Assembly: GCF_900445235.1 (NCBI RefSeq)
Contig: NZ_UFSM01000004.1
Location: forward strand, 62,001-126,000
Source: Aminobacter aminovorans
Lineage (GTDB): Bacteria > Pseudomonadota > Alphaproteobacteria > Rhizobiales > Rhizobiaceae
Direction of reading: 5' to 3'
Length of the DNA: 64,000 nucleotides
Shown here: positions 16,626 to 24,905 of the stretch, piece after piece
Numbering within the stretch: position 1 is the stretch's first letter
Layout: every line of letters starts with the position of its first letter
Notes under the pieces: model-generated
Seen by the model: the letters and a program-made list of their open reading frames with translations, nothing else
What the model was told of the DNA's origin: nothing
Databases searched by the model: none
Position numbers and translations under genes: made by a program

Positions 16626-17638
16626 GGATTGACGCCCCACCAGTACATGCCCTGAGCGGTGCCGGTGCCAGCCGGCGAGCGGTAGCAAGGGACGTAGGCC
16701 ACTTCGTGGAACTCGGTGTCGTAGGCTTCCATGACGCCAGCGGTGGTGATCCAGCTCTTCATTTCCGAAGTGCCCGACTGGAGCTCAGAGAGCGGGATGC
16801 TCTTGAGGAACTCGGTATCCTTTTCGCGCATCGCCTTCATGAATCGGGCGTCCCAGTCCTCGTCGATGGTAAAATGGCTCATGCCGCCCGAGCCGAACAC
16901 GACGACGCGGGCGTCGCTTTTCCAGGAGCGGATGGCTTCGCCGACGACCTGGCCGAACTTGTAGGAGCGCCGAGCGGTCGGCTGGTTCGGTGGGAAAAAG
17001 GTGTTCTGGTAGATCGGGACGTTTGGGATGACCTTGTCGCGCATCACCTGGCGGTAGATGTGGCCGAAGGCGTGACTGATGCCGGTCGTGCGCGGATTGT
17101 GCGTGGGCAGCTTGGGTGAGACGGTGATGTCGAACTCGTTGTCGACCAGATTGCCGATGATGTGCTTGGCGAGTTCCGGCACCGTATCGTATTCGCGGTA
17201 CTCTTCCGGTGCGTGGCCGGCTTCGCCCTCGGCGACACCCGGTGGCATCAGCCGGCGGCCTTCTTCGGTCGCCGGATGATGGCGGATCTTGTCGCCGTAA
17301 TAGATCATGTAGGGCGGGCTCAGGTCCTCGCCGTAGATCTCGTGCTGGTCGTTGCCGAAGATGATGGCGACGTCGGCCTTCATCGCATCGAAGGCGTCGG
17401 CCAGGCGTTCGCTGGCGACGTGGCACTTCTCGTAGTTGGCGGTCATCGCCTCCATCGTGCTGCGTTCGGCAAGGTTCTCGTCCTTGCGCAGTTCGCAGAG
17501 CTGGTCGAACGAATAGACGCCGCCGCGGAAGGGGTGCATGCGGGTGCGGTCCGACTGGACGCGCAGCAGCCACTTGTCAGGCGTGGTGTGCAGTTGCGGC
17601 CCGTGAGCCGTGCAGATGAATCCGACTATTTTCGCCAT
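16622..17638 (-). CDS. Extradiol ring-cleavage dioxygenase, LigB/gallate-dioxygenase type
   Basis: 338 residues of the class III (LigB) extradiol superfamily, Fe(II)-dependent, opening a catechol ring next to the hydroxyls. Likely metal and acid-base histidines are in FICTAHGPQL (about residue 12) and in GNDQHEIYGED. GSGGMSHFTIDEDWD near residue 255 is the family's C-terminal histidine motif. Protocatechuate 4,5-dioxygenase has separate LigA and LigB chains, and gallate dioxygenase is a fusion of about 420 residues. This protein is a LigB-only chain without an obvious LigA. Downstream LigJ- and LigK-type enzymes fit a 4-oxalomesaconate-producing activity, so gallate or protocatechuate is the favoured substrate. 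Confidence 0.82.
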   Translation of the reverse strand: MAKIVGFICTAHGPQLHTTPDKWLLRVQSDRTRMHPFRGGVYSFDQLCELRKDENLAERSTMEAMTANYEKCHVASERLADAFDAMKADVAIIFGNDQHEIYGEDLSPPYMIYYGDKIRHHPATEEGRRLMPPGVAEGEAGHAPEEYREYDTVPELAKHIIGNLVDNEFDITVSPKLPTHNPRTTGISHAFGHIYRQVMRDKVIPNVPIYQNTFFPPNQPTARRSYKFGQVVGEAIRSWKSDARVVVFGSGGMSHFTIDEDWDARFMKAMREKDTEFLKSIPLSELQSGTSEMKSWITTAGVMEAYDTEFHEVAYVPCYRSPAGTGTAQGMYWWGVNP

Positions 17639-17688
17639 AGGTAGCCTCCATGTTGTTCCAAGGCTGCGCTTCAGGTGACCTGGGTTGA

Positions 17689-18714
17689 TCAGGCTTCGAT
17701 GTTGAAAAGCCGCGCGGCATTGCCGCCCAGGATTGCCTTGCGTTCATCATCCGAGATGAACGACAGACCGTTGATGTGCGGGATGATGGTGTCGAAGGTC
17801 TCGCCGGTCTCCGGGTCGATGGATGAGCCGACGCCGGGCATCTCCGCGCCATAGAGGCACTGCGAAGCACCGACCACCTTGACCAGCAGCTCGATGGCGT
17901 CGCGCGAGTAGAGCACTGTGTCGAAGTAGAGCTTCTGCAGCCGGTCGCGGAACCGAACGCCTGAAGAGGACATGCCGTTGCGCGGCACGGTGGTCGCATC
18001 GAAGCGGCCGAGCTGGTACGGGATCGCGCCGCCGCCGTGGCTGACCAGGATCTTGAGGTCCGGGAAGTCGTCAAGCACGGTCGACTTGCACAGGCCGTAG
18101 ACCGCGGTGGTCTCTTCGTTGATGAAGTGCAGCGAATAGGGCTCGCGCTCAGGCGCCCGCGAACTCGCCGAATGGATGTGGCCGACGACATCCAGTTCGC
18201 AGAGCTTTTCGTAGAGCGGATACCAGTAGCGGTCGCCCATCGGCGGTGCCATGCGGCCGTTGTTTTCGAACGGATCGGGATTGATCAGGCAACCGCGAAA
18301 GCCGAACTCCTTGACGCAGCGTTCGAGCTCCGGCAGCGCTTCGGTAATCGGGCTGTCGCCGGTCTGCGGCAGGCCGGCGACGCCGTAGAAGCGCTCGGGA
18401 TAGAGCGCGCATTCCTGCGCGATGATGTCGTTGGCGTATTCGACGTACCAGTGGACGAGCTTCTTCGGTTCTTCCGAATGCATCAGCTGGAACGGGCGCG
18501 GCGACAGCATCTGGATGTCCACGCCGGCCTGGTCAAGGCAGGCGAGGTGGCCCATCGGCGCCATCTCGACGCGGTTGAACGCCTGCTCCAGTGCTTCGTT
18601 GGAAACCGGCGGCGCTTTGCGGCCATGGGCGCCGCGATGCGACAGGATGCTGGCCTTGTAGGCGGGAAGCTGATGCGGCACCGCCATGTGTGCGTGACAG
18701 TCGATGATCTTCAT
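17689..18714 (-). CDS. ligJ: 4-oxalomesaconate hydratase (LigJ-type amidohydrolase)
   Basis: 341 residues, the length of Sphingobium LigJ. The amidohydrolase barrel starts with MKIIDCHAHM (metal-binding His-x-His). LigJ-like landmarks are GFRGCLINPDPFENNG, RYWYPLYEKLCELDV, VSHGGGAIPYQLGRF, LYGAEMPGVGSSIDPETG and the closing ERKAILGGNAARLFNIE. It hydrates 4-oxalomesaconate to 4-carboxy-4-hydroxy-2-oxoadipate, the substrate of the LigK-type aldolase in the same operon. The ATG at 18714 was chosen because the conserved domain begins there; the frame extends further upstream without family sequence. An ACMSD-like decarboxylase is the alternative. Confidence 0.82.
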   Translation of the reverse strand: MKIIDCHAHMAVPHQLPAYKASILSHRGAHGRKAPPVSNEALEQAFNRVEMAPMGHLACLDQAGVDIQMLSPRPFQLMHSEEPKKLVHWYVEYANDIIAQECALYPERFYGVAGLPQTGDSPITEALPELERCVKEFGFRGCLINPDPFENNGRMAPPMGDRYWYPLYEKLCELDVVGHIHSASSRAPEREPYSLHFINEETTAVYGLCKSTVLDDFPDLKILVSHGGGAIPYQLGRFDATTVPRNGMSSSGVRFRDRLQKLYFDTVLYSRDAIELLVKVVGASQCLYGAEMPGVGSSIDPETGETFDTIIPHINGLSFISDDERKAILGGNAARLFNIEA

Positions 18715-18755
18715 CTGGCACTCCAGAATTCCAGTAAGGTTCGCATGGGCCGGCC

Positions 18756-20417
18756 TCAATTCACCGAGGCGGCAGTGCCGGTGATGGTATCCAGCAGCGC
18801 GTTGGGGTCGGTCGGGCAGGCGTCGCCGCGCCACGCGACGTGCCTGTCGGGCCGCGACAGCACGAAGGCTTCGGCATATGGACCTGGGCCACCCTTGCCG
18901 GGCACGACGTCGAGCAGCTGGATCGGGATTCCGCGTGCCGCTGCCGTCGCCATCAGGGGCTCTGCGTCCTGGCTCGGGTCGAACCGCAGCAACGTGTAGT
19001 CGGGGCCCATCGCGTCATAGAGCGAGCGCTTGTCCGCCAACCAGATGTGCGGCGTGCGACAGCCAGGCACGGTCGACGGCGTGAATTCGGCCATCGAGTA
19101 GGCCGGCTGTGCCGCACCGTCATAGGAGATGATCGGCGAGCGGTCGTAGTAGTAGCCAAAGTTGAGGCCGCCGCAGCAATATTGCTGGACGTTGAGGTCG
19201 TAGATCTTGCGTCCCAGTGCCTCGCGCGCGGCAGCGCCGGCGGGTGTGTCGTCCTCGATGTCGGTGGGTACCACCTTGCGTTCCTTGGCCATGGCATGGG
19301 CATGGTTCATGGCGAAGACCGAGACCTGCTCGGTGATCGGCTGACGTTCGGCGGCGTAGGCGTCGAGCATGCCTGATTTGCCCCAACCGGCGACGTTGGC
19401 GGCGAGCAGCCAGCCAAGGCACTCGGCGTCGGCGATGCCGGCGTTCATGCCGTAGCCGGCGTAAGGGACCCAAAGGTGGGCTGCGTCGCCGCAGATGAAG
19501 ACACGGCCCTTGTGGAAGCTGTCGGCGACGAGGCGACGGCCGAACCAGTCTTCGTTGGACAGGACTTCATAGGAAAAGTCCGGGCCGACGCCGAGAATCT
19601 CGCGGATCGACCAGTCACGATCGACGCTGTCGAAATCCGGCTCGTCGTCACGCAGATAGTTGTGCACGAGCCAGGTCTCGCGGCCGTCGATGGCATAGAC
19701 GTTGCCGCTGCGCCGCGGGTTGAGCGAGAAGCTCGCCCATGCCGGCGCGTCGTTCATCAGGCCGAGCAGCTGCGGTGCACGGATGTAGGTCGACTGCACG
19801 CGCTGAACGACGGCGTCACCGACGAGCTTGGCGCCGATGTCGCGGCGGACCTGCGAACGGCCGCCGTCACAACCGGCAAGATAACGGGTCGAGATCGTCG
19901 TCTGCTCGCCGCTGTCGATATTGCGGGCGCTGATCTGCAAGCCGTCGTCGGTTTCAGCGTGAGACAGATATTCTGTCCGGTTGAGCACCGTCAGCCCCGG
20001 CATTGCGGCGGCGTGTTCGAACAGGATCGGTTCGAGGAAGAGCTGGTTGATCCGGTGCGGCGGCTCGGCTGTCGGCCAGTCTGTGTCGGGGCCGCCGGTT
20101 GCCGTGAAGCGGTCACGCCGGCAGGGGATGGGAATACGCGTGATCGCCTTGCCGGTCATCGAGGTGCGATAGGCGATGTCGTTGGCATAGTCCTCGGGCA
20201 GGCCGGCATTGCGGGCGGCGCCGGCGACGCCCAGACGTCGCAGGATCTCCATCGAACGTGCCGAGACGTGATTGCATTTCACGTTTGGCGGTTCACCGCG
20301 ATGGCGGGTCTCCAGGATCGTCACCGCCACGCCGCGTTGTGCCAGCACCATGCCGAGCGTCAACCCGACGGGACCCGCGCCAACGATGAGCACGTCAGTC
20401 TGCAGGCTTGTGGTCAT
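18756..20417 (-). CDS. FAD-dependent aromatic hydroxylase (class A flavoprotein monooxygenase)
   Basis: 553 residues. The N-terminal Rossmann motif is VLIVGAGPVGLTLGMVLAQRG (about residues 9-29). The GD motif is GDAAHLWVPYAGYGMNAGIADA (about 310-330), and a C-terminal thioredoxin-like domain of about 150 residues is as in MhpA/TfdB/PheA hydroxylases. These add a hydroxyl group to phenols using NAD(P)H. It begins with an ATG that overlaps the stop of the Rieske-ferredoxin gene. Placed before the ring-cleavage dioxygenase, it may hydroxylate protocatechuate or a resorcinol-type acid to the trihydroxylated ring-cleavage substrate. Substrate inferred from context only. Confidence 0.85.
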   Translation of the reverse strand: MTTSLQTDVLIVGAGPVGLTLGMVLAQRGVAVTILETRHRGEPPNVKCNHVSARSMEILRRLGVAGAARNAGLPEDYANDIAYRTSMTGKAITRIPIPCRRDRFTATGGPDTDWPTAEPPHRINQLFLEPILFEHAAAMPGLTVLNRTEYLSHAETDDGLQISARNIDSGEQTTISTRYLAGCDGGRSQVRRDIGAKLVGDAVVQRVQSTYIRAPQLLGLMNDAPAWASFSLNPRRSGNVYAIDGRETWLVHNYLRDDEPDFDSVDRDWSIREILGVGPDFSYEVLSNEDWFGRRLVADSFHKGRVFICGDAAHLWVPYAGYGMNAGIADAECLGWLLAANVAGWGKSGMLDAYAAERQPITEQVSVFAMNHAHAMAKERKVVPTDIEDDTPAGAAAREALGRKIYDLNVQQYCCGGLNFGYYYDRSPIISYDGAAQPAYSMAEFTPSTVPGCRTPHIWLADKRSLYDAMGPDYTLLRFDPSQDAEPLMATAAARGIPIQLLDVVPGKGGPGPYAEAFVLSRPDRHVAWRGDACPTDPNALLDTITGTAASVN

Positions 20418-20824
20418 GGCCGCGGGTTCCCGACCGTGACCACGACATTGCCGTCGGTCACCTGCACAGGCACAGGGGTCAGGCCGACCTTAGGATCGAT
20501 CGGGTGGCGTCCTGTCAGCATGTCGAATTCGAAGCCATGCCAGGGGCAGACGATGTGCAACTGCTCCTTGGAAAAGCCCAAGCCGAGGCTCTTGCCGTTG
20601 TCGGCCACCAATTCCAGCGTGCGCGGCATGATCTTGCCCTGACACACCGGTCCGCCCATATGCGGACAGATATTGAGATAGGCACGCACTTCCTCGCCGA
20701 CGAAGTAGACGCCGATGCCTGTGCCATCGACGTCGATGACCATGCGCTGGCGCTTCTTGAGCTCGTCGTGCCGGCCCAGCACGATCTGCCGCGACGTTCC
20801 CGCCGCCATGTCAGCGCCGCTCAC
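20414..20824 (-). CDS. Rieske [2Fe-2S] ferredoxin-like protein
   Basis: 136 residues with the two Rieske ligand boxes, CPHMGGPVCQG and CPWHGFEFDMLTG (C-x-H and C-x2-H). A small soluble electron carrier or regulatory subunit. The start is decided by the sequence: GTG at 20824 overlaps the stop of the upstream gene (GTGA) and has GGAGG six bases upstream, better than the ATG at 20842 inside that gene. It carries no catalytic oxygenase domain. Its neighbours are a flavin monooxygenase and an amidohydrolase, neither of which normally needs a Rieske partner, so its electron acceptor is unclear. Confidence 0.85.
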   Translation of the reverse strand: MSGADMAAGTSRQIVLGRHDELKKRQRMVIDVDGTGIGVYFVGEEVRAYLNICPHMGGPVCQGKIMPRTLELVADNGKSLGLGFSKEQLHIVCPWHGFEFDMLTGRHPIDPKVGLTPVPVQVTDGNVVVTVGNPRP

Positions 20825-21132
20825 GATGCCCTCCGGAACCACATGGCGAGGTCGAACACGTTGAGGTCGGCAGCGCGCAGAAGCTCACTGACCAGGACTG
20901 CGGTTTCGGTGGCGGTCAGAGCGTCTTGGTTGACTGGCGGGAAAATCTTGTCCGACTTCTCGACCTTGGCCGCGTAGAGCTTTCCAAGTGCGGCGAGTGC
21001 GATTGCGATGTCGGCCTCGCTGATCTGTTCGAGCGTTCCCGAAGCAAGGGCCTCGTCTGCTGCCGCTGCAATTGACGCGGCTGCCGCGCTGAAACCAGCG
21101 CCATGTTCTGAGTTTGTCATTGTCTGTGCCAC
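20821..21132 (-). CDS. Small protein of unknown function (103 aa) between amidohydrolase and Rieske ferredoxin genes
   Basis: 103 residues starting with GTG at 21132, which overlaps the last base of the upstream amidohydrolase stop; an ATG four codons in (21120) is an alternative. The sequence is alanine-rich and probably all helical, without signal peptide, metal motif or membrane span. The C-terminus (SELLRAADLNVFDLAMWFRR) looks the most constrained. I do not recognise the family. Coupling on both sides to the amidohydrolase and the Rieske protein suggests a subunit or helper of one of them. A very divergent LigA-like small subunit for the LigB-type dioxygenase is conceivable, but I see no LigA motif. 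Confidence 0.7.
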   Translation of the reverse strand: MAQTMTNSEHGAGFSAAAASIAAAADEALASGTLEQISEADIAIALAALGKLYAAKVEKSDKIFPPVNQDALTATETAVLVSELLRAADLNVFDLAMWFRRAS

Positions 21133-22385
21133 TACGATGCGGTTTTCGGGCGATTGGCGAGGACGTCCTCGGCCAGCGGCTTGCGGCGTGTCGTGTCGAG
21201 CTTGAACAGTCGCGCGGCGTTCAGGCCGAGGATGTTGCGCTTGGCCTGTTCGGAGAGGAAAGGCAGCGAGTCGATTGTCGCCGGCGAGTCCCAGTCCCAG
21301 TGCGGCCAGTCCGAGGAGTAGAGCAGCTGGGTCTCGGCGTTCATCGCCTCCATGGTCGCTTCGAGAAGCTTCATGTTGGTGCGCTCGAGCGGCTGGCTCG
21401 TGTAGTACATCTCGCGCATGTATTCACTGGGCAGCCGCTTGAGCCCGGGCGCCTCGCTTGGCCGCATCAGCACCTCGTGGTCGAGGCGCTGCATCAGGAA
21501 CGGGATCCAGGCGAGGCCGCTTTCCACCCAGAGCATGTTCAGCTTGGGGAAGCGCTCCGGCATGGCGTTGACGATCCAGTTGGTGAGGTGGATCTGGTTG
21601 TAGTGGGTGAACGACAGCGCATGCATCGACAGGAAGCGGTTGAGCTGCGCGAAGGACGGATCGCCCCAGTGGTAGCCGGAGTGGAAGGCCACCGGCTTGT
21701 CCAGTTCCTGGATCATCGAATAGAGCCGCATATAGCAGTCATGATGGACCGGCTTGTTGCGGGTGGAGCAGACGGTGAAGCCGATGATGCCTTCGGTGTC
21801 GCCGTAGCGCTCGACGAGCTCCTCGCACGCCTCGGGCGTGTTGAACGGCAGGTAGAGCAGGCCCTTCATGCGGCTGTCGATCGGCAGGATGCGTTCGATC
21901 ATCCAGCGGTTGAACGCCTTGGCCAGCGCCACCTCGATCTCGTCCTGCGGGTGCATGCCGAGCAGCAGCATGGCGCTCGGGAATACCACCTGATAGTCGA
22001 GCCCCATCGCATCCATGCTGCGGCGGGCGGTCGAGATGAAGCGGTGGACACTGTCGTCGCTTACCGGTTCGCGCCGGCCCTGGTGGCCGATGCGGCCGCC
22101 GACGCTCTGCAGCGACAGGCCCGGTGAGATGTTGAGCAGGGCGTTCGATCCGCCAAAGCCCTTGACCTGGTGCTGGCCGATCTGGCGCAGCACGTCATTG
22201 TCGATCAGGTCGATGATCTCGGACCAGAAATGATCTTCCGAAACATGGGCGTCGACATCGACGATGAGATAGTCGTCGAAATTCCTGGCCGCCTGCTTGG
22301 TGGCGTGTGCCAGCACGTCGCGGGAATCCGTCGACCCGGTGATTTCGCCGATCTCACGGAAGTTGGGAATGGAATGCTCGGTCAT
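21132..22385 (-). CDS. Amidohydrolase-superfamily protein (ACMSD/resorcylate-decarboxylase-like)
   Basis: About 417 residues from the ATG at 22385; a TTG at 22400 overlapping the previous stop is the alternative. TIM-barrel metal enzyme. The first metal motif DVDAHVSE (Asp-x-Asp-x-His) sits near residue 45; HSGYHWGDPSF in the middle and SSDWPHWDWDSP near residue 370 hold the later His and Asp ligands. This form, with DxDxH and the Trp-rich SSDWPHWDWD, is common in proteins grouped with ACMSD and gamma-resorcylate decarboxylase, which decarboxylate aromatic or muconic acids. Adjacent to the ferredoxin and the small unknown protein. It may decarboxylate a hydroxybenzoate before hydroxylation, or hydrolyse a ring-opened product. 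Confidence 0.8.
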   Translation of the reverse strand: MTEHSIPNFREIGEITGSTDSRDVLAHATKQAARNFDDYLIVDVDAHVSEDHFWSEIIDLIDNDVLRQIGQHQVKGFGGSNALLNISPGLSLQSVGGRIGHQGRREPVSDDSVHRFISTARRSMDAMGLDYQVVFPSAMLLLGMHPQDEIEVALAKAFNRWMIERILPIDSRMKGLLYLPFNTPEACEELVERYGDTEGIIGFTVCSTRNKPVHHDCYMRLYSMIQELDKPVAFHSGYHWGDPSFAQLNRFLSMHALSFTHYNQIHLTNWIVNAMPERFPKLNMLWVESGLAWIPFLMQRLDHEVLMRPSEAPGLKRLPSEYMREMYYTSQPLERTNMKLLEATMEAMNAETQLLYSSDWPHWDWDSPATIDSLPFLSEQAKRNILGLNAARLFKLDTTRRKPLAEDVLANRPKTAS

Positions 22386-22396
22386 TGCTCTACGCT

Positions 22397-23836
22397 TCAA
22401 CCCTGTGTCACGAATTTGGTCACGAGATAGCTATCGAGGCCTTCCGACCCGCCTTCGGAGCCATAGCCGCTCTCCTTGACGCCGCCGAACGGGGTCTCGG
22501 GCGTCGTCAGCACCATGTTGTTGATGCCGACCATGCCGGACTCCAGCTCGTCGCCGATGCGCGTGGCTGTGGTCGTGTCGCGGGTGAAGGCATAGGCGGA
22601 AAGACCGAAGGGCAGCCTGTTGGCCTCGGCAACGACCTCGTCGAAATCCTTGAACCGACGCGTCACCGCGACCGGGCCAAACGGCTCCTCGTTCATGATC
22701 CGCGCTTCGTTGGGCACGTCGGTCAGAACGGTGGGTTGCCAGAAATAGCCGCGCTCGCCAGTCCGTTCGCCGCCCAGTTCGACGCTGGCGCCGGCGCGTT
22801 GCGCGTCCGAAACCAGGCTCTCCATGGCGTCGATGCGGCGGCCATTGGCCAGCGGTCCCATCTGGGTTTCCGGGTTGAGACCGTCGCCCAGCCTGAGCGA
22901 GGCGGCGACATCGCGAAACCTGGCAACGAACCGGTCGTGAATGCTCTCATGCAGATAGAAGCGGGTCGGCGTGATGCAGATCTGGCCAGCGTTGCGGTAC
23001 TTCGACCGGGCGGTCATTTCCGCTGCCTTCTCGACGTCGGCGTCGGCGAAGACGATTGTCGGCGCATGGCCGCCGAGTTCCAGCGTCGCCGGCTTGACGC
23101 CGTCGGCCGCCAGCCTGGCGAGGTGCTTGCCGACCCGGGTCGATCCGGTGAAGGAGATCTTCTTGATCACCGGCGATGCGATCAGATGCGTCGAGATGTG
23201 ATCCGGCACCCCGAAGACGACGTTGAGCACGCCATGTGGAAGGCCGGCATCGGCAAGGGCCTGGGCGATCGCCAGTGTCGGCGACGGCGTTTCCTCGGCG
23301 GGCTTGGCAATACAGGAGCATCCGGCGGCAAGTGCCGCGGCGATCTTGCGTGCCGGGATCGTGACGGGGAAGTTCCACGGCGTGAACAGGGCGACCGGGC
23401 CGATCGGCTCGCGGAACACCAGGCTGCGCACACCTGAGGTGCGCGACGGAATGATACGCCCGTAGGCGCGGCGGCCTTCCTCGGCGTACCAGTCGAAGAT
23501 GTCGGCAGCGCCCTGCACCTCGGCCATCGAATCGCCGACCGGCTTGCCCTGCTCCAGTGTCATGGCTCGGGCGATGCCTGGTGCGCGTTCACGCAGCAAA
23601 CCCGCCGCGCGGCGCAGGATTGCGTAGCGCTCGAATGCCGAAACCTTGCGCCAGGAGCGGTATGCGGCGGCGGCCGCAGCCAGGGCATCGTCCAGATCGG
23701 CGGTGGTTGCGACCGGGATTTCGCCGATCGCCTCACCGCTTGCAGGGTTGATGACCGGCAGGATGTCGCGGTCGGCCGCCCGGACCCTCTCAGAGCCGAT
23801 GCGCAACGAGCGATCTATCTGATCTTCTGTGGCCAT
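22397..23836 (-). CDS. Aldehyde dehydrogenase (succinate-semialdehyde/benzaldehyde dehydrogenase type)
   Basis: 479 residues from the ATG at 23836 (MATEDQIDRSL); the frame extends 15 codons further but without family sequence. NAD(P)-dependent ALDH with FTPWNFPVTIPARK, the catalytic glutamate in TLELGGHAPTIVFADADV and the nucleophilic cysteine in NAGQICITPTRFYL, plus the C-terminal TPFGGVKESGYGSEGG. First gene of the minus-strand aromatic operon, divergent from the GntR gene. In a pathway from an arylglyoxylate or arylpyruvate it would oxidise the aldehyde made by the ThDP enzyme to the benzoate used by PobA. The family motif alone would equally allow succinate semialdehyde. Confidence 0.88.
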   Translation of the reverse strand: MATEDQIDRSLRIGSERVRAADRDILPVINPASGEAIGEIPVATTADLDDALAAAAAAYRSWRKVSAFERYAILRRAAGLLRERAPGIARAMTLEQGKPVGDSMAEVQGAADIFDWYAEEGRRAYGRIIPSRTSGVRSLVFREPIGPVALFTPWNFPVTIPARKIAAALAAGCSCIAKPAEETPSPTLAIAQALADAGLPHGVLNVVFGVPDHISTHLIASPVIKKISFTGSTRVGKHLARLAADGVKPATLELGGHAPTIVFADADVEKAAEMTARSKYRNAGQICITPTRFYLHESIHDRFVARFRDVAASLRLGDGLNPETQMGPLANGRRIDAMESLVSDAQRAGASVELGGERTGERGYFWQPTVLTDVPNEARIMNEEPFGPVAVTRRFKDFDEVVAEANRLPFGLSAYAFTRDTTTATRIGDELESGMVGINNMVLTTPETPFGGVKESGYGSEGGSEGLDSYLVTKFVTQG

Positions 23837-23999
23837 GTCCCACTCAACTGATTGAAATTGTTCAAGGCAGGAGCTCGTCACCGCCGATCTTGAAATATAT
23901 GATAGTTTAAAAATTTAGGCCGCGCAATCGCCATTTTTCGCTTGATTTCTGACTCCGGATGATCTTTTTTGTCCTAAATATCGTATCAAAGGGATCGAC

Positions 24000-24776
24000 A
24001 TGCAAAAAGCACCTGATGCTGAAGGTAGCGGTCTTACCCAGATGGTCGGCCCGGCGGAGCGGCTGTGGTCCTCGGGCAAGCAGACGACGCTTTCGGCGAG
24101 CGTGATCGACCAGATCCGCACCGTGCTTTTCGCCGGCAGGCTGGCGCCTGGCGATCGCCTGGGCTCGGAAGCGTCGCTGGCCCTGCAGTTCGGCGTCAGT
24201 CGCATGACGATGCGCGATGCGTTGCGCTCGTTGCAGGCGTCGGGCGTGATCGAGGTCAAGGTCGGCATCAAGGGCGGCATCTTCGTCGCCGAGGGCAATT
24301 CCGAGCGGCTGGCCGAAACCATCGCCATCCAGCTGAAGCTGATCGGCATCAGCACCGAGGAGCTGCTCGACACGCAGATCGCCATCGAGGTGATGGCGGC
24401 GGGGCTTGCAGCCAGCAATGCGACCGGCGCGGACATCAAGGCATTGCATGAGGCGCTTGGAGAAGCCGAGCGACTGATCGATGACGCCGAGGAGTTCACC
24501 TGGGCGGCGATCAACTTTCACGGCTGCGTCGTCGCGGCCTCCCACAATCGGGTGCTCGCTGCACAGTTCAGGGCGCTCAGCCATGTTCTGATGCCGCTCT
24601 ATGTCAGGGGGTCGTCGCCTGACGTGGCCCGTCGCGCGGTGGCATTCCAGCGCGCGCTGATTGCCTGCATCGAAGCACGCGAGCCCGATGCGGCCAGAAA
24701 CCTCGTTTACGGGCGTCTGCAATTCGTCAAGTCGCGCCAATTGGGCGACCTGGCGAAGGCAGGAGCCGGCGACTGA
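24000..24776 (+). CDS. GntR-family (FadR-type, FCD domain) transcriptional regulator
   Basis: 258 residues. The winged-helix domain (about 30-100) contains LAPGDRLGSEASLALQFGVSRMTMRDALRSLQ and a GG wing. The C-terminal all-helical FCD ligand domain has the metal-site histidine pattern (NFHGCVVAASHNRVLA and a later helix). Such regulators respond to carboxylic acid intermediates. It lies between the divergent aromatic operon (starting 23836) and the downstream Dpp-type transporter, so it may control both. The leader between 23880 and 23999 is AT-rich and includes AAATATATGATA and AAATATCGTATC, a loose repeat that might be part of the operator. Confidence 0.88.
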   Translation: MQKAPDAEGSGLTQMVGPAERLWSSGKQTTLSASVIDQIRTVLFAGRLAPGDRLGSEASLALQFGVSRMTMRDALRSLQASGVIEVKVGIKGGIFVAEGNSERLAETIAIQLKLIGISTEELLDTQIAIEVMAAGLAASNATGADIKALHEALGEAERLIDDAEEFTWAAINFHGCVVAASHNRVLAAQFRALSHVLMPLYVRGSSPDVARRAVAFQRALIACIEAREPDAARNLVYGRLQFVKSRQLGDLAKAGAGD

Positions 24777-24787
24777 CCATGGAGGAA

Positions 24788-24813
24788 CGGCAGGACCTGC
24801 GTCCTGCCGCTTT
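24788..24813 (+). terminator. Hairpin after the GntR gene
   Basis: CGGCAGGAC and GTCCTGCCG form a perfect 9-bp stem with a 4-base loop, followed by a weak CTTTGG. It lies 12 bases after the GntR stop and before the transporter operon. It may be a terminator or attenuator; the T-run is poor. Confidence 0.5.
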
Positions 24814-24905
24814 GGTTCCAAGCCGAAATGCAGAGGGGAATGCCTGCTGAACGCCGCAAGAGAAGCGGCGTTGTGGGTCAATTTGCGAAAAAGGGAGTGA
24901 GGAAG

